From Yaniella sp. (GTDB taxonomy: Bacteria; Actinomycetota; Actinomycetes; Actinomycetales; Micrococcaceae), in assembly GCF_030453185.1 (NCBI RefSeq), contig NZ_JAKDKW010000012.1, positions 1-43,187 of the forward strand: 43,187 bases of DNA. Reading direction: 5' to 3'. A model generated the notes under the pieces. It was given only the letters and a program-made list of their open reading frames with translations, did no database searches and was not told the origin of the DNA. Each line of letters opens with the position of its first letter. Within the stretch, counting starts at the first letter, position 1. Both the position numbers and the translations under genes were made by a program. Positions 1 to 8,081 of the stretch are shown piece by piece.

Positions 1-135
1 CCTCAGCACATCCAAAATTCCCTACTCACCACGCACGACTTTGAAATAGCCCTGCAATTTAGGTTGAAGTACTCTCAGCACGAAAAATGCGTATATCTGC
101 GATTTGTGACGTGAACATATGCCAAGCTTGGACCT

Positions 136-522
136 ATGACTGAACCACATGATCATGCACAAGAAGGCGTCTACGAATTCGGACTCGATGACGTCGAGAG
201 CCAAGTTCGCGAAATTCACGAAGTTCCCGCAGCAGAGGTCATCTCTACTACCGCAGTGCACCTCATGACTGCTGCGGCCATTAAAGTTGGCCTGGGCGAC
301 ATGCCCAATGCCCGCGAACACATTGACCTCGATGAAGCCCGCAAGCTCATTACCGCCTTGGCCGGTCTCATTGTTGCTGGCGCTCCAGATATGGGCTCAG
401 CCCACGCAGCCCCACTTCGGGATGGACTGCGGTCTCTCCAGCTGGCGTTCCGAGACGAGTCGATCGTCCCAGATCCCCCAGGGCAAGGCCCCGGGGAAAA
501 ATACACCGGCGCCGTCAACTAA
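136..522 (+). CDS. DUF1844 family protein
   Basis: A 128-aa soluble protein. The central part (about residues 35-100) has the DUF1844 pattern: a helix beginning STAVHLMTAAAIKVGL, then a conserved DLDEARKLITAL segment and a second helix. The acidic N-terminus and the Pro/Gly-rich tail look disordered. No catalytic motif is visible and the family has no established function that I know of. There is no strong ribosome binding site before the ATG, so the start is chosen from the domain and reading frame. It converges on the next gene and its stop codon overlaps that gene's stop by 4 nt. Family assignment is fairly sure; function unknown. Confidence 0.8.
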   Translation: MTEPHDHAQEGVYEFGLDDVESQVREIHEVPAAEVISTTAVHLMTAAAIKVGLGDMPNAREHIDLDEARKLITALAGLIVAGAPDMGSAHAAPLRDGLRSLQLAFRDESIVPDPPGQGPGEKYTGAVN

Positions 523-929
523 CCAATATTTCGATTCCGGCGTTGGACAAGGTGACTATTCAACGCCGGAGTAAACAGCGTCACTAGGACAACCCCACCT
601 GAAAGCAACAGGGCTACGCCGACCAATATGTCGCCCATCTGCAGGTAGGTGAAGGATACGATCACCGCCAGCACTTCTGCCACCACTAGAGCCCCGCGAG
701 GCCAGGCTCTGCCCCGGTACACGCCTCTTGCTGCTGCCAGCAGCCAAATTGCCCCCAGCACAAATAAAAACGTCAAAAAGATCATCGCCGACGGGGGCAG
801 CTCCTGAGAGTCGGGGTCCATAATCGTCAAAATGGCGTTGACGATTAATGCGATGGCTTGACCAGCCACCACTGCCACGACAAGCATCACGACCGGTGAC
901 GGACGAGCGCTTTGGGGTGCCTGTTGCAT
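519..929 (-). CDS. small four-helix membrane protein, unknown function
   Basis: A 136-aa hydrophobic protein with about four predicted membrane segments (roughly residues 13-33, 48-68, 78-95 and 98-118), short loops and a basic C-terminal tail ending QRRNRNIG. I do not recognise a named family. The reading frame is open further upstream, but the ATG at 929 is preceded by GGAG with 7 nt spacing, while the longer version would add a basic stretch unlike a membrane protein N-terminus. It is transcribed towards the DUF1844 gene with a 4-nt overlap of stop codons. Its upstream region is shared with whiB1. Confidence 0.7.
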   Translation of the reverse strand: MQQAPQSARPSPVVMLVVAVVAGQAIALIVNAILTIMDPDSQELPPSAMIFLTFLFVLGAIWLLAAARGVYRGRAWPRGALVVAEVLAVIVSFTYLQMGDILVGVALLLSGGVVLVTLFTPALNSHLVQRRNRNIG

Positions 930-1270
930 GAAGTAACTCCGTGATAAAAACTGGAATGTCCAACGATTGAACGTACCGTCCAAGCGTAGTCGTCTATATG
1001 CGCCGATATGTGATCGTGGCATCATTGCGAGACCACGATCCCGTCAATGTGATTAACGACTCGCCGATTTGTTGATATTTCTTGGAAAAGCTCTTGAACA
1101 GGTGCACACTCCGTGAAAAGCTGGTTCATAACACATTAACGAAGATCAGTACTCACTTTGTCATGGGTGCACAAGAACGTCGTTGCGATAGGGTCGAACG
1201 TTTTGGAGTTACTGATGAGTACACACTTTTTATTGACGCTGACACGGCGTATTCTTAGGGAGCGATCAGT
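930..1270. other. 341-bp divergent intergenic region upstream of whiB1
   Basis: This AT-richer gap separates the minus-strand membrane gene from whiB1 and must hold both promoters. It contains an 8-bp perfect inverted repeat (1012-1040, listed separately). Near whiB1 there is a TTGACG (1233-1238) and a TATTCT (1250-1255), but the 11-nt spacing between them is too short for a standard promoter, so I do not call one. I see no ORF, RNA gene or terminator here. Confidence 0.6.
1012..1040. repeat. 8-bp inverted repeat in the whiB1 upstream region
   Basis: GATCGTGG at 1012-1019 is matched exactly by CCACGATC at 1033-1040, with a 13-nt spacer. No T-run follows on either strand, so it does not look like a terminator. 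It lies between two divergent genes and could be an operator for a dimeric regulator or a short hairpin. The repeat is directly visible; its role is an inference. Confidence 0.5.
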
Positions 1271-1519
1271 ATGGATTGGCGCAGTCGCGCAGCCTGCCTT
1301 GATAAGGATCCGGAACTCTTCTTTCCGGTAGGTAACACCGGACCTGCATTACTGCAGATAGAAGAAGCCAAGGCGATTTGTCGTACATGTCCGGTGCAAG
1401 AGGTCTGCTTGCAGTGGGCTATCGATACCGGTCAAGACTCAGGGGTCTGGGGCGGTATGAGCGAAGACGAACGTCGCGCGCTGAAGCGCCGCAAGGCTCG
1501 TGCACGTCGCGCTTCTTAA
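1271..1519 (+). CDS. whiB1: WhiB1-type [4Fe-4S] transcriptional regulator
   Basis: An 82-aa WhiB protein. Four cysteines (C9, C37, C40, C46) form the C-Xn-CxxC-x5-C set that binds a 4Fe-4S cluster. The turn GVWGG and the basic tail SEDERRALKRRKARARR follow, as in the family. Proteins of this type bind the primary sigma factor region 4 and act as nitric-oxide-sensitive regulators; M. tuberculosis WhiB1 starts with the same MDWR and has the same core, and it also sits next to pdtaS. The ATG has a GGGAG ribosome binding site 8 nt upstream. It converges on pdtaS with a terminator between them. Confidence 0.95.
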   Translation: MDWRSRAACLDKDPELFFPVGNTGPALLQIEEAKAICRTCPVQEVCLQWAIDTGQDSGVWGGMSEDERRALKRRKARARRAS

Positions 1520-1534
1520 GATACTTTTCAAAAA

Positions 1535-1571
1535 ACCGAAGGTGTTGCACAATCTGTGCAGCACCATCGGT
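1535..1571. terminator. hairpin terminator between convergent whiB1 and pdtaS
   Basis: Two 17-nt arms (1535-1551 and 1555-1571) pair with two mismatches around a 3-nt loop ATC. On the minus strand the stem is followed by six T residues and then more T-rich sequence, a good intrinsic terminator for pdtaS. On the plus strand only a GTTTAAT follows, so termination of whiB1 is weaker but plausible. Confidence 0.8.
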
Positions 1572-1573
1572 GT

Positions 1574-3052
1574 TTAATGGTCTAACGGGATCAGCACCGT
1601 GGCGCGGGTCCCCGCAACCCCCGCAGCATTGCGTCGCTCTCGCTGCCAGGTAATTGTTCCCCGCAGATCTGATTCGACCAGTGTACGAATAATCTGAGTG
1701 CCGAGACCGCTACCAATCGAGTACACGGCCTCCGGTACGTCAACGATGCCTTCATCGACTACCTCCACCTTGAGATATGGATGAGGCTGCCCTGATGGTT
1801 GGTACCGTTTGACCAGCAGTTGGATATTGCCCCCTGCAACGTCGGTGCCATGCTCAACAGCGTTGGTCGCCAGTTCGTTGACCACCAGCGCCAGTGGTGT
1901 TGCCAGCTGCCCAGGCAACTGACCGAAGCTTCCGTCTATGGTCGTTGTCAACGGCCTGGATTCAGCAGCGATATCAACGGCCATTGTGAACTGTCTGTTC
2001 AGCAGATCGTCCATATCAACGGTAGAGTCCATGGTTTGAGATAGCGTCTCGTGGACCAGAGCAATGGCGTCCACCCGAGACATTGCTTGTAGCAGCGCAT
2101 GCCGGGCGCCATCAGACTGCATTCTGCGCGATTGCATTCGCAGTAATGAGCCCACTGTTTGCAGGTTGTTTTTCACACGATGATGGATTTCGCGAATCGT
2201 GGCGTCTTTACTAATGAGCTGCTCATCCCGACGACGAATTTCTGTGATATCGCGAAGCAAAACCAGGGCAGCAAATCGAGTTCCGTGCTCGTCAAAAAGC
2301 GGAATTGACCGGGCTGAGAGCACAACTTTTCGAGTTTCGATATCCACCCGAGCAGATTGTCGCCCAAACAAGACCGTCGGCATCGCTTCGTTAATAGGCA
2401 TGCCTTGGTCTAGCTCATTGGTGACCAGACGTGCTAGCTGCCGTCCGTCCATCGATTCACGGATTCCAAGTTTCCGAAACGCTGAAGTTGCATTCGGCGA
2501 CGCATAAATGACCAGGCCGTATGCATCGATCCGCACGAGACCATCACCTACCCGAGGATTCCCGTGACTTGTCGATGAGGCTTTTGAGTCTTCCGCAGGC
2601 CATACGCCATTTGCCATCATCACAAATAGGTCATTGGCAGACTTCCGGTAAATTTCTTCCAGGCGCGATGCGTGCCGTTGCGAGACCAGGTTTTGATGCA
2701 CGGTTACCACCGCGATAGTCTCGTGTTGCCACACAACAGGCCAAGCCGCGATGCCCGGTGGTCCATAAGGATATTCATCGCTGGCGACGACAGGTTGCCC
2801 ACCTGTAAAAACATGTTCCAAGACAGGCTGCAGGTTCGCTGGTGGTCCGGCACCGGTCATATCTTGGGGCAGGCTGGTTTGTGCCGTAACCGGGCGTGCC
2901 TGGGCGTGAGCAAGATACGAATCACCACTGGGGTACCACAGGACCATATCGCAGAACGACAGATCAGCAGCGATCTGCCATTCAGAGATGATGAGTTCCA
3001 GTCTTGGACGGTGCCGATCGAAAATCAAAGACCCGGGAGACGAGGTGTACAT
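1574..3052 (-). CDS. pdtaS: PdtaS-type cytoplasmic sensor histidine kinase
   Basis: A 492-aa kinase without membrane segments. Order: N-terminal GAF-like domain (about 20-150), PAS-like domain (about 165-275, with ASPNATSAFRKLG), HisKA_2 dimerisation domain with the REIHHRVKNN box (phospho-acceptor probably H291), and a HATPase domain with the N-box ELATNAVEHG (about 390-400) and a GSGLG lid. This matches M. tuberculosis PdtaS in length, domain order and position beside whiB1; there it phosphorylates the ANTAR antiterminator PdtaR, whose gene is not in this window. The ATG has no close ribosome binding site, but a TACGCT box ends 6 nt before it, which suggests a leaderless transcript. The start codon lies inside the hairpin at 3031-3080. 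Confidence 0.9.
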   Translation of the reverse strand: MYTSSPGSLIFDRHRPRLELIISEWQIAADLSFCDMVLWYPSGDSYLAHAQARPVTAQTSLPQDMTGAGPPANLQPVLEHVFTGGQPVVASDEYPYGPPGIAAWPVVWQHETIAVVTVHQNLVSQRHASRLEEIYRKSANDLFVMMANGVWPAEDSKASSTSHGNPRVGDGLVRIDAYGLVIYASPNATSAFRKLGIRESMDGRQLARLVTNELDQGMPINEAMPTVLFGRQSARVDIETRKVVLSARSIPLFDEHGTRFAALVLLRDITEIRRRDEQLISKDATIREIHHRVKNNLQTVGSLLRMQSRRMQSDGARHALLQAMSRVDAIALVHETLSQTMDSTVDMDDLLNRQFTMAVDIAAESRPLTTTIDGSFGQLPGQLATPLALVVNELATNAVEHGTDVAGGNIQLLVKRYQPSGQPHPYLKVEVVDEGIVDVPEAVYSIGSGLGTQIIRTLVESDLRGTITWQRERRNAAGVAGTRATVLIPLDH

Positions 3053-3080
3053 ATATGTAGCGTAACCTCGTCGCCCGGGT
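3031..3080 (-). terminator. long hairpin after gdh that spans the pdtaS start
   Basis: Arms 3031-3046 and 3065-3080 are complementary over 16 bp with one mismatch. On the minus strand the stem is followed by CTTTGATTTTC, a moderate T-rich run. It begins 20 nt after the gdh stop, so it fits an intrinsic terminator of gdh. The pdtaS ATG (3050-3052) lies in the loop and the first pdtaS codons lie in the downstream arm. Confidence 0.6.
3059..3064 (-). promoter_or_regulatory. possible -10 box for leaderless pdtaS
   Basis: TACGCT on the minus strand ends 6 nt before the pdtaS ATG, the spacing expected when transcription starts at the start codon itself. No convincing -35 hexamer is visible. A match of this kind has about a 5 percent chance per gene, so it is suggestive only. 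Confidence 0.4.
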
Positions 3081-3100
3081 TTGACGACGGTATGTCGCAG

Positions 3101-6100
3101 TTACAGGATAAGCGTGCGCAGACGTCGCAGAACGACGGTGAGCATTGATAAGTCTGTATCGCCCTGACTGGCAGCTTGCTCGTGCAGTTGCTCGGAGACG
3201 CCATCCAGGAAGGTCCGGACCCGAGCTACACGCCGCGCGTGATCCGCTTCCCAATGTTTGAGGGCTTCCTGGGCATTCATCTCTTCATTGCCTTCGGTAA
3301 GGACCACGGCACCCGTGAGCTCAGTCAACCAGGTGTAGAGATCTTCACGCATAGAGACTCGTGACAGTGAATCCCAGCGTGTATGCCGCGAGAGGCCAGT
3401 GATGAGTTCTAAGAGATTGCTGACACCAAATTCCTCATGCAGTGCGAAGAAAATCCCGGCCACTCGTCGAGCATCGACGTCAATTGACTCAGACAATTCC
3501 ACGATGTCCAGCAGTGAATATGCTTCAAAGATTCTCGCGCTTCTGGCAGCCAGGTCTTGAGAGAACCCGGCTGTGATCAATCGGTCCCGATCGTCTTCGA
3601 AACGCTGCTTGGTTTCACCAATAAACATATCCGTCAAGGTGGGCAGCAGTGCTTGAACCTGATCTTGATAGGCCTCGATACGCTGCTCCATCAACAGGTC
3701 CGCGCGCTGATGATGAATAATCCAGCGGGTAAGACGGTCGGTCAGACGTCGCAAACCATAACCGGCTTCCCACCGCACATCTGCATCCAAGGAATTGGGA
3801 AGCGCTTCAAGCTCGCGGCGGTACTCGTTGATCAAGTAGATCTCTTGAGCAGCCAAGAACGATTCAACCACGGTTCGAACGTCTGCTCCGGTTTCCTCCT
3901 GTGCCCGGAATACTGTAGTAATGCCGCCAGTATCAATCACATGGTTGGCTACTAGCATTGCGATAATCTCATGGGCCAGGGGGTGGCGCAGCACAGTGTC
4001 TCCGGCGCGCTGCTGCAGTGTTTGTGGGAAGTAGGCATACAGCCAATCATTGAACCACTCGTCTTCGACCAGTGGAGAGTCCAAGAGGTCCTGCATCAGC
4101 TGGATCTTGGTGTACGACGCCAAGATTGCCAGTTCCGGGGTGACAAATCCTTCCCCATCGTTCAATCGCTTACGAAGTTCTTCTTCACTCGGAATGGCTT
4201 CTTGTTCGCGGTTGAGTCCCGCATGCTCTTCTAGCCATGCAGTGTGACGTATCAAAGTTGGGGTCCAGTCGTCTTCTAATCCTTCTTCCAAACGCAGCAG
4301 GGCATTTTGTGCCACGTTCGTAACCAACACAAGCTCCGCGACTTCATCGGTCATGGACAACAGCAGGTCAGAGCGCTCATCTTGGTTAATGACGCCTTCG
4401 GCCAACATGGTGTCAATCAGGATCTTAATGTTGACTTCATGATCCGATGCGTCGACGCCACCCGAGTTGTCGATGGCATCCATGTTGATCAGGACACCGT
4501 TGCGTGCCGCTTCGACACGCCCCGCCTGGGTGGCACCGAGGTTGCCACCCTCGCCGACTACTTTGGCTTGGATTTGTTCGCCATTGATGCGAATCGGGTC
4601 ATTGGCTCGGTCCCCCACGTCATCGTGAGTTTCGTCCGATGCCTTGATGTAAGTACCAATACCACCGTTGTAGATCAGGTCTACGGGCGCCTGCAGCACC
4701 GTTTTGAGCAATTCATTTGGGGTCATCTCAGTGATGCCGTCAGCAATACCAAAGACTTGTTGCATCTGCTCGGTGATTTCTACTGAGCGTGCCGATCGAT
4801 CAAAGACACCGCCCCCGGCTGAGATGAGGTCTGGCTCATAATCTCGCCATGTTGAGCGTGGCTTGAAGTAGAGCCGTTCGCGTTCGTCAAAGCCAACATC
4901 GGGATCGGGGTTTGGATCGATGAATATGTGTAGGTGGTTGAATGCTGCAACCAGTTTGGTGTGCCGTGAGCGACGCATGCCATTACCAAAGACATCGCCG
5001 GACATGTCTCCGATCCCGACCACGGTGAAGGGTTCGGTCTCCACGTCGACACCCATGGTGCCAAAGTGGGATTTCACGGATTCGAATGCACCGCGAGCGG
5101 TAATACCCATTTTCTTATGGTCATAACCCACCGAACCACCCGAAGCATAGGCATCACCTAACCAGTGGTCATATTCAGCGGCAATCTCATTAGCGGTGTC
5201 CGAGAACCCCGCGGTGCCCTTATCTGCTGCAACCACCAGGTAGGTATCTGCGTCGTCGTAGCGGATAATGTTGTCACGGGTATGAATGATGCGTTGGCCA
5301 TCGACGGTTTTTTGATTGTCGGTGATGTCCAACATGCCCCGCATGAAAGTCCGATAGGCTTCCCGGCCCGCTTCCATCCAGGCATTACGGTCCACGGCGG
5401 GGTCGGGAAGCTGGTGAGCGTAGAAGCCGCCTTTGGCACCCTGGGGCACAATGACAGCGTTTTTGGTTTGCTGTGTTTGGACGAGCGAGAGCACTTCGGT
5501 ACGGAAGTCTTCGCGTCGATCGGACCAACGCAGGCCACCACGGGCAATAGCGCCGAACCGGAAGTGTACGCCGGATATCTCTGGTGAGTGGACCCAGATT
5601 TCATGGAGCGGCTGAGGGTGTGGCGCAAACGGGATACGTTGCGGTGCCAATTTGAAACTGTGCCAACCGTGTCCCGTGTAGACATTGGTACGGTCGGTGG
5701 CTTGCATGACGGTCAGATAATGCCGGAGCAGTCGGTCGGCGTCAAGCGTTGCCACCTGATCGATTCGCTCATGTAGCGAGTCGACGATAGCGTCGAGTTT
5801 TTCGAGACGTTCTGCAGACGCCTGGCCTTCGGGTTCTGTACCGACCCCGTCGATATTCGGATCGAATCGGGTTTCGAAGTACTCGACCAGCCCTGCGGTG
5901 ACCGCTGGATTAGCTAAGAGGACTTCTGCCATGAATTGCAACGAGTTCGGTAACTGCAGTTGTCGCAAGTAGTGACCATACGCGCGTAGGACAGCCACAA
6001 GATTGGGGGCAAGACCCTGATGTAAGACCAGTTTGTTGAATGAATCTGCCGCAATATCGCCCACGATGGCCGCAGCCACGGTGTCTTCGAGTAGTTTTCC

Positions 6101-7960
6101 AACACTGCTAATGTTCACGTCATCGCCGGCCAGCAGACCGACGTCGTAGAGATGGTAGGTATCCCGGTTTCGCGGAGTAATGTGGAACGGGTATTCGTCA
6201 GTTACTTCGACCCCGAGTTCACCGAGAATTGGCATCAGCGTAGTCAGAGTGATCGACGTGGCGGAATAGATCTTCATGCGCACACCGGTTTCACGCGGCA
6301 CGAGATAAATGGCAGGTCGATCGCCATCTAATGCGGTGAAACGCGAAATATCTTCCATCGCGTCGTCGATGCCAAACCGCACCCGATAGTTCGGCGGGAA
6401 GGCTTCATCCCACACCTGAGCCGCTTCAACTCCGGAGTTCTCACCAAAGACGGTGACTGCCTGAATATCCACGCCCTCTTTCCAGGAGCGCACTGCCATC
6501 ACGAGTTCGTCCTCGATAACGTTTTGGTCCACCGTGTCGTAGCCTTGCCAGTCTTGTGGCAGCTGAATCCGGTAAAACACTCGTGCCAGAACTGATTCAT
6601 CGAGGTGGACGCTGTAATCTAGCGATTCTGCGTTCAGATGGCGGACTAGAACGTCTTGGATTCGCAATCGAACCGAGGTGTTGTACCGATCGCGCGGCAG
6701 AAATACCATGGCGGTCATGAACCGTCCGTATATATCGGGACGTAAAAAGAGCCTGGTTTTGCGGCGCTGTCCCAGACCGAGGATGCCCAGCATCGTGTCC
6801 AAAATTTCTCTGGGTTCCATCTGTAGCATCTCATCGAGTGGGTAACGATCCAACTCGTGATCTAACGCGGCAGCAGAGTGTGAGTCAAATGCAAAGCCGG
6901 CCTCTTCACGAACCTGTATGGCCAGTTCACGCGCATAAGGAACCTGGTCTATGGGGAGTGCCTCAAGGGTGGGCCGCCAGAGACCGAGGAAACGGCGTTC
7001 CCCGACTACGGTGCCTTGGTCGTCATACTTTTTCGCTGCGATGAAATCCATGTACGCATTGCGGTAGACCCGAGACCGGGAATTCGTCTTCGTAATGATC
7101 AGCGGATTGGGATTGTCGATCTGCTGTTGCCCGAGTTCTGTGAGCGGGCGGGCCGTCGAAGTTTGTTCTCGGAGCACCCCGAGTCCGGTCTCACGGTTGG
7201 CGTCCAAGTATTGTTTGCCATCGCCATTTGTAGCCAAGTCGTATTCGCGGTAGCCAAGAAACACGAAATTGTCGGCGTGCATCCACTCAAGCAGTTCAGC
7301 CGCGGGCTCCACCCCCCTGGCTGTGGGCGGTGCCTCGGAACGGAGTGCTTCGGCAGTTTGGGTTGCAGCTTCTTTGAGCAGTTCAAAGTCTTCATTGGCC
7401 GAACGCACATCAGCCAAGGCTGCCTCAACAGCAGCTTCGAGGTTTGCTGCTTGGTCGGCTTCCAATGGCACGCCCGTTTGGATCGATATCCAGGATTGCA
7501 GTTCGGCGTGCTGTCCCTCTGGAGCAGCTGGAATGTGCTCCAGCGGCATGACAGCATCACCGGAAAGTCGGGGCTGGTGTGCTGGGAGTTCGAAGATTGC
7601 AGTTAACCGTTGGTCCTTTTGAGCGTGGTGTGCCACCACAATGGGATGGACGATCACCGACATCGGCACGTCCATCTTATTCAGCTCCGCCGATACGGAA
7701 TCCACCAGGAACCTGATATCTGGATGCACGACTTGCACCACTGCATACCGGGGTTGTCTCACGATGCCAATTTTGGGCTCGCCGGCAGCTTCAACGGCCA
7801 GTTCCAGGTGCGACTGCACCATGGCTTTTCGGCCTCCTTCGCCAAGCTCACGTTGGTCTTCTGGAGATATGTGCCGGAAATAGACTTCCATGAGTTCATT
7901 GGTGGCTTGAAGTTGGCTACCTGTGGACGGCGCTGTCCACAACGGATCATTTGCAGGCAT
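3101..7960 (-). CDS. gdh: NAD-specific glutamate dehydrogenase, large (180-kDa) type
   Basis: A 1619-aa enzyme, close to the roughly 1600 residues usual for the large class. It oxidatively deaminates glutamate to 2-oxoglutarate and ammonium with NAD, linking nitrogen and carbon metabolism in the cytosol. The N-terminal half carries the ACT-like regulatory regions. The catalytic core begins near residue 805 with ARGGLRWSDRREDF, followed by the substrate-lysine segment KNAVIVPQGAKGGF (about 830), the nucleotide-binding segment VVGIGDMSGDVFGNG (about 980) and GEGGNLGATQ (about 1138). The ATG at 7960 has a good AAAGGAAG site; a second in-frame ATG at 8023 also has a strong GGAGGAG site but 3-nt spacing, so an N-terminus 21 residues longer is possible. 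A hairpin terminator follows the gene. Confidence 0.93.
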   Translation of the reverse strand: MPANDPLWTAPSTGSQLQATNELMEVYFRHISPEDQRELGEGGRKAMVQSHLELAVEAAGEPKIGIVRQPRYAVVQVVHPDIRFLVDSVSAELNKMDVPMSVIVHPIVVAHHAQKDQRLTAIFELPAHQPRLSGDAVMPLEHIPAAPEGQHAELQSWISIQTGVPLEADQAANLEAAVEAALADVRSANEDFELLKEAATQTAEALRSEAPPTARGVEPAAELLEWMHADNFVFLGYREYDLATNGDGKQYLDANRETGLGVLREQTSTARPLTELGQQQIDNPNPLIITKTNSRSRVYRNAYMDFIAAKKYDDQGTVVGERRFLGLWRPTLEALPIDQVPYARELAIQVREEAGFAFDSHSAAALDHELDRYPLDEMLQMEPREILDTMLGILGLGQRRKTRLFLRPDIYGRFMTAMVFLPRDRYNTSVRLRIQDVLVRHLNAESLDYSVHLDESVLARVFYRIQLPQDWQGYDTVDQNVIEDELVMAVRSWKEGVDIQAVTVFGENSGVEAAQVWDEAFPPNYRVRFGIDDAMEDISRFTALDGDRPAIYLVPRETGVRMKIYSATSITLTTLMPILGELGVEVTDEYPFHITPRNRDTYHLYDVGLLAGDDVNISSVGKLLEDTVAAAIVGDIAADSFNKLVLHQGLAPNLVAVLRAYGHYLRQLQLPNSLQFMAEVLLANPAVTAGLVEYFETRFDPNIDGVGTEPEGQASAERLEKLDAIVDSLHERIDQVATLDADRLLRHYLTVMQATDRTNVYTGHGWHSFKLAPQRIPFAPHPQPLHEIWVHSPEISGVHFRFGAIARGGLRWSDRREDFRTEVLSLVQTQQTKNAVIVPQGAKGGFYAHQLPDPAVDRNAWMEAGREAYRTFMRGMLDITDNQKTVDGQRIIHTRDNIIRYDDADTYLVVAADKGTAGFSDTANEIAAEYDHWLGDAYASGGSVGYDHKKMGITARGAFESVKSHFGTMGVDVETEPFTVVGIGDMSGDVFGNGMRRSRHTKLVAAFNHLHIFIDPNPDPDVGFDERERLYFKPRSTWRDYEPDLISAGGGVFDRSARSVEITEQMQQVFGIADGITEMTPNELLKTVLQAPVDLIYNGGIGTYIKASDETHDDVGDRANDPIRINGEQIQAKVVGEGGNLGATQAGRVEAARNGVLINMDAIDNSGGVDASDHEVNIKILIDTMLAEGVINQDERSDLLLSMTDEVAELVLVTNVAQNALLRLEEGLEDDWTPTLIRHTAWLEEHAGLNREQEAIPSEEELRKRLNDGEGFVTPELAILASYTKIQLMQDLLDSPLVEDEWFNDWLYAYFPQTLQQRAGDTVLRHPLAHEIIAMLVANHVIDTGGITTVFRAQEETGADVRTVVESFLAAQEIYLINEYRRELEALPNSLDADVRWEAGYGLRRLTDRLTRWIIHHQRADLLMEQRIEAYQDQVQALLPTLTDMFIGETKQRFEDDRDRLITAGFSQDLAARSARIFEAYSLLDIVELSESIDVDARRVAGIFFALHEEFGVSNLLELITGLSRHTRWDSLSRVSMREDLYTWLTELTGAVVLTEGNEEMNAQEALKHWEADHARRVARVRTFLDGVSEQLHEQAASQGDTDLSMLTVVLRRLRTLIL

Positions 7961-7994
7961 TATGCATCTTCCTTTGTGCGAAAAAGTACTCACC

Positions 7995-8033
7995 GGCGGC
8001 GCCATTGCCGCCACACCACACATTAGCTCCTCC
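7995..8033 (-). promoter_or_regulatory. gdh leader: alternative start with strong SD and GC hairpin
   Basis: On the minus strand GGAGGAG (8027-8033) precedes an ATG at 8023 that is in frame with gdh. Just after it, GGCGGC (8007-8012) and GCCGCC (7995-8000) can pair around a 6-nt loop. The preferred gdh start is downstream at 7960. The arrangement may be a longer gdh N-terminus or a leader that affects translation. Confidence 0.35.
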
Positions 8034-8081
8034 AGCTCATCAGACAACAGGGTTGAGGAGCAAGGGTCACAGGCCGGACAA

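Noticed and set aside
1040-1115. Possible cAMP-CRP sites upstream of whiB1, as in M. tuberculosis
   Set aside because: TGTGATT and CCGTGAA half-sites exist, but no paired site with proper spacing could be found.
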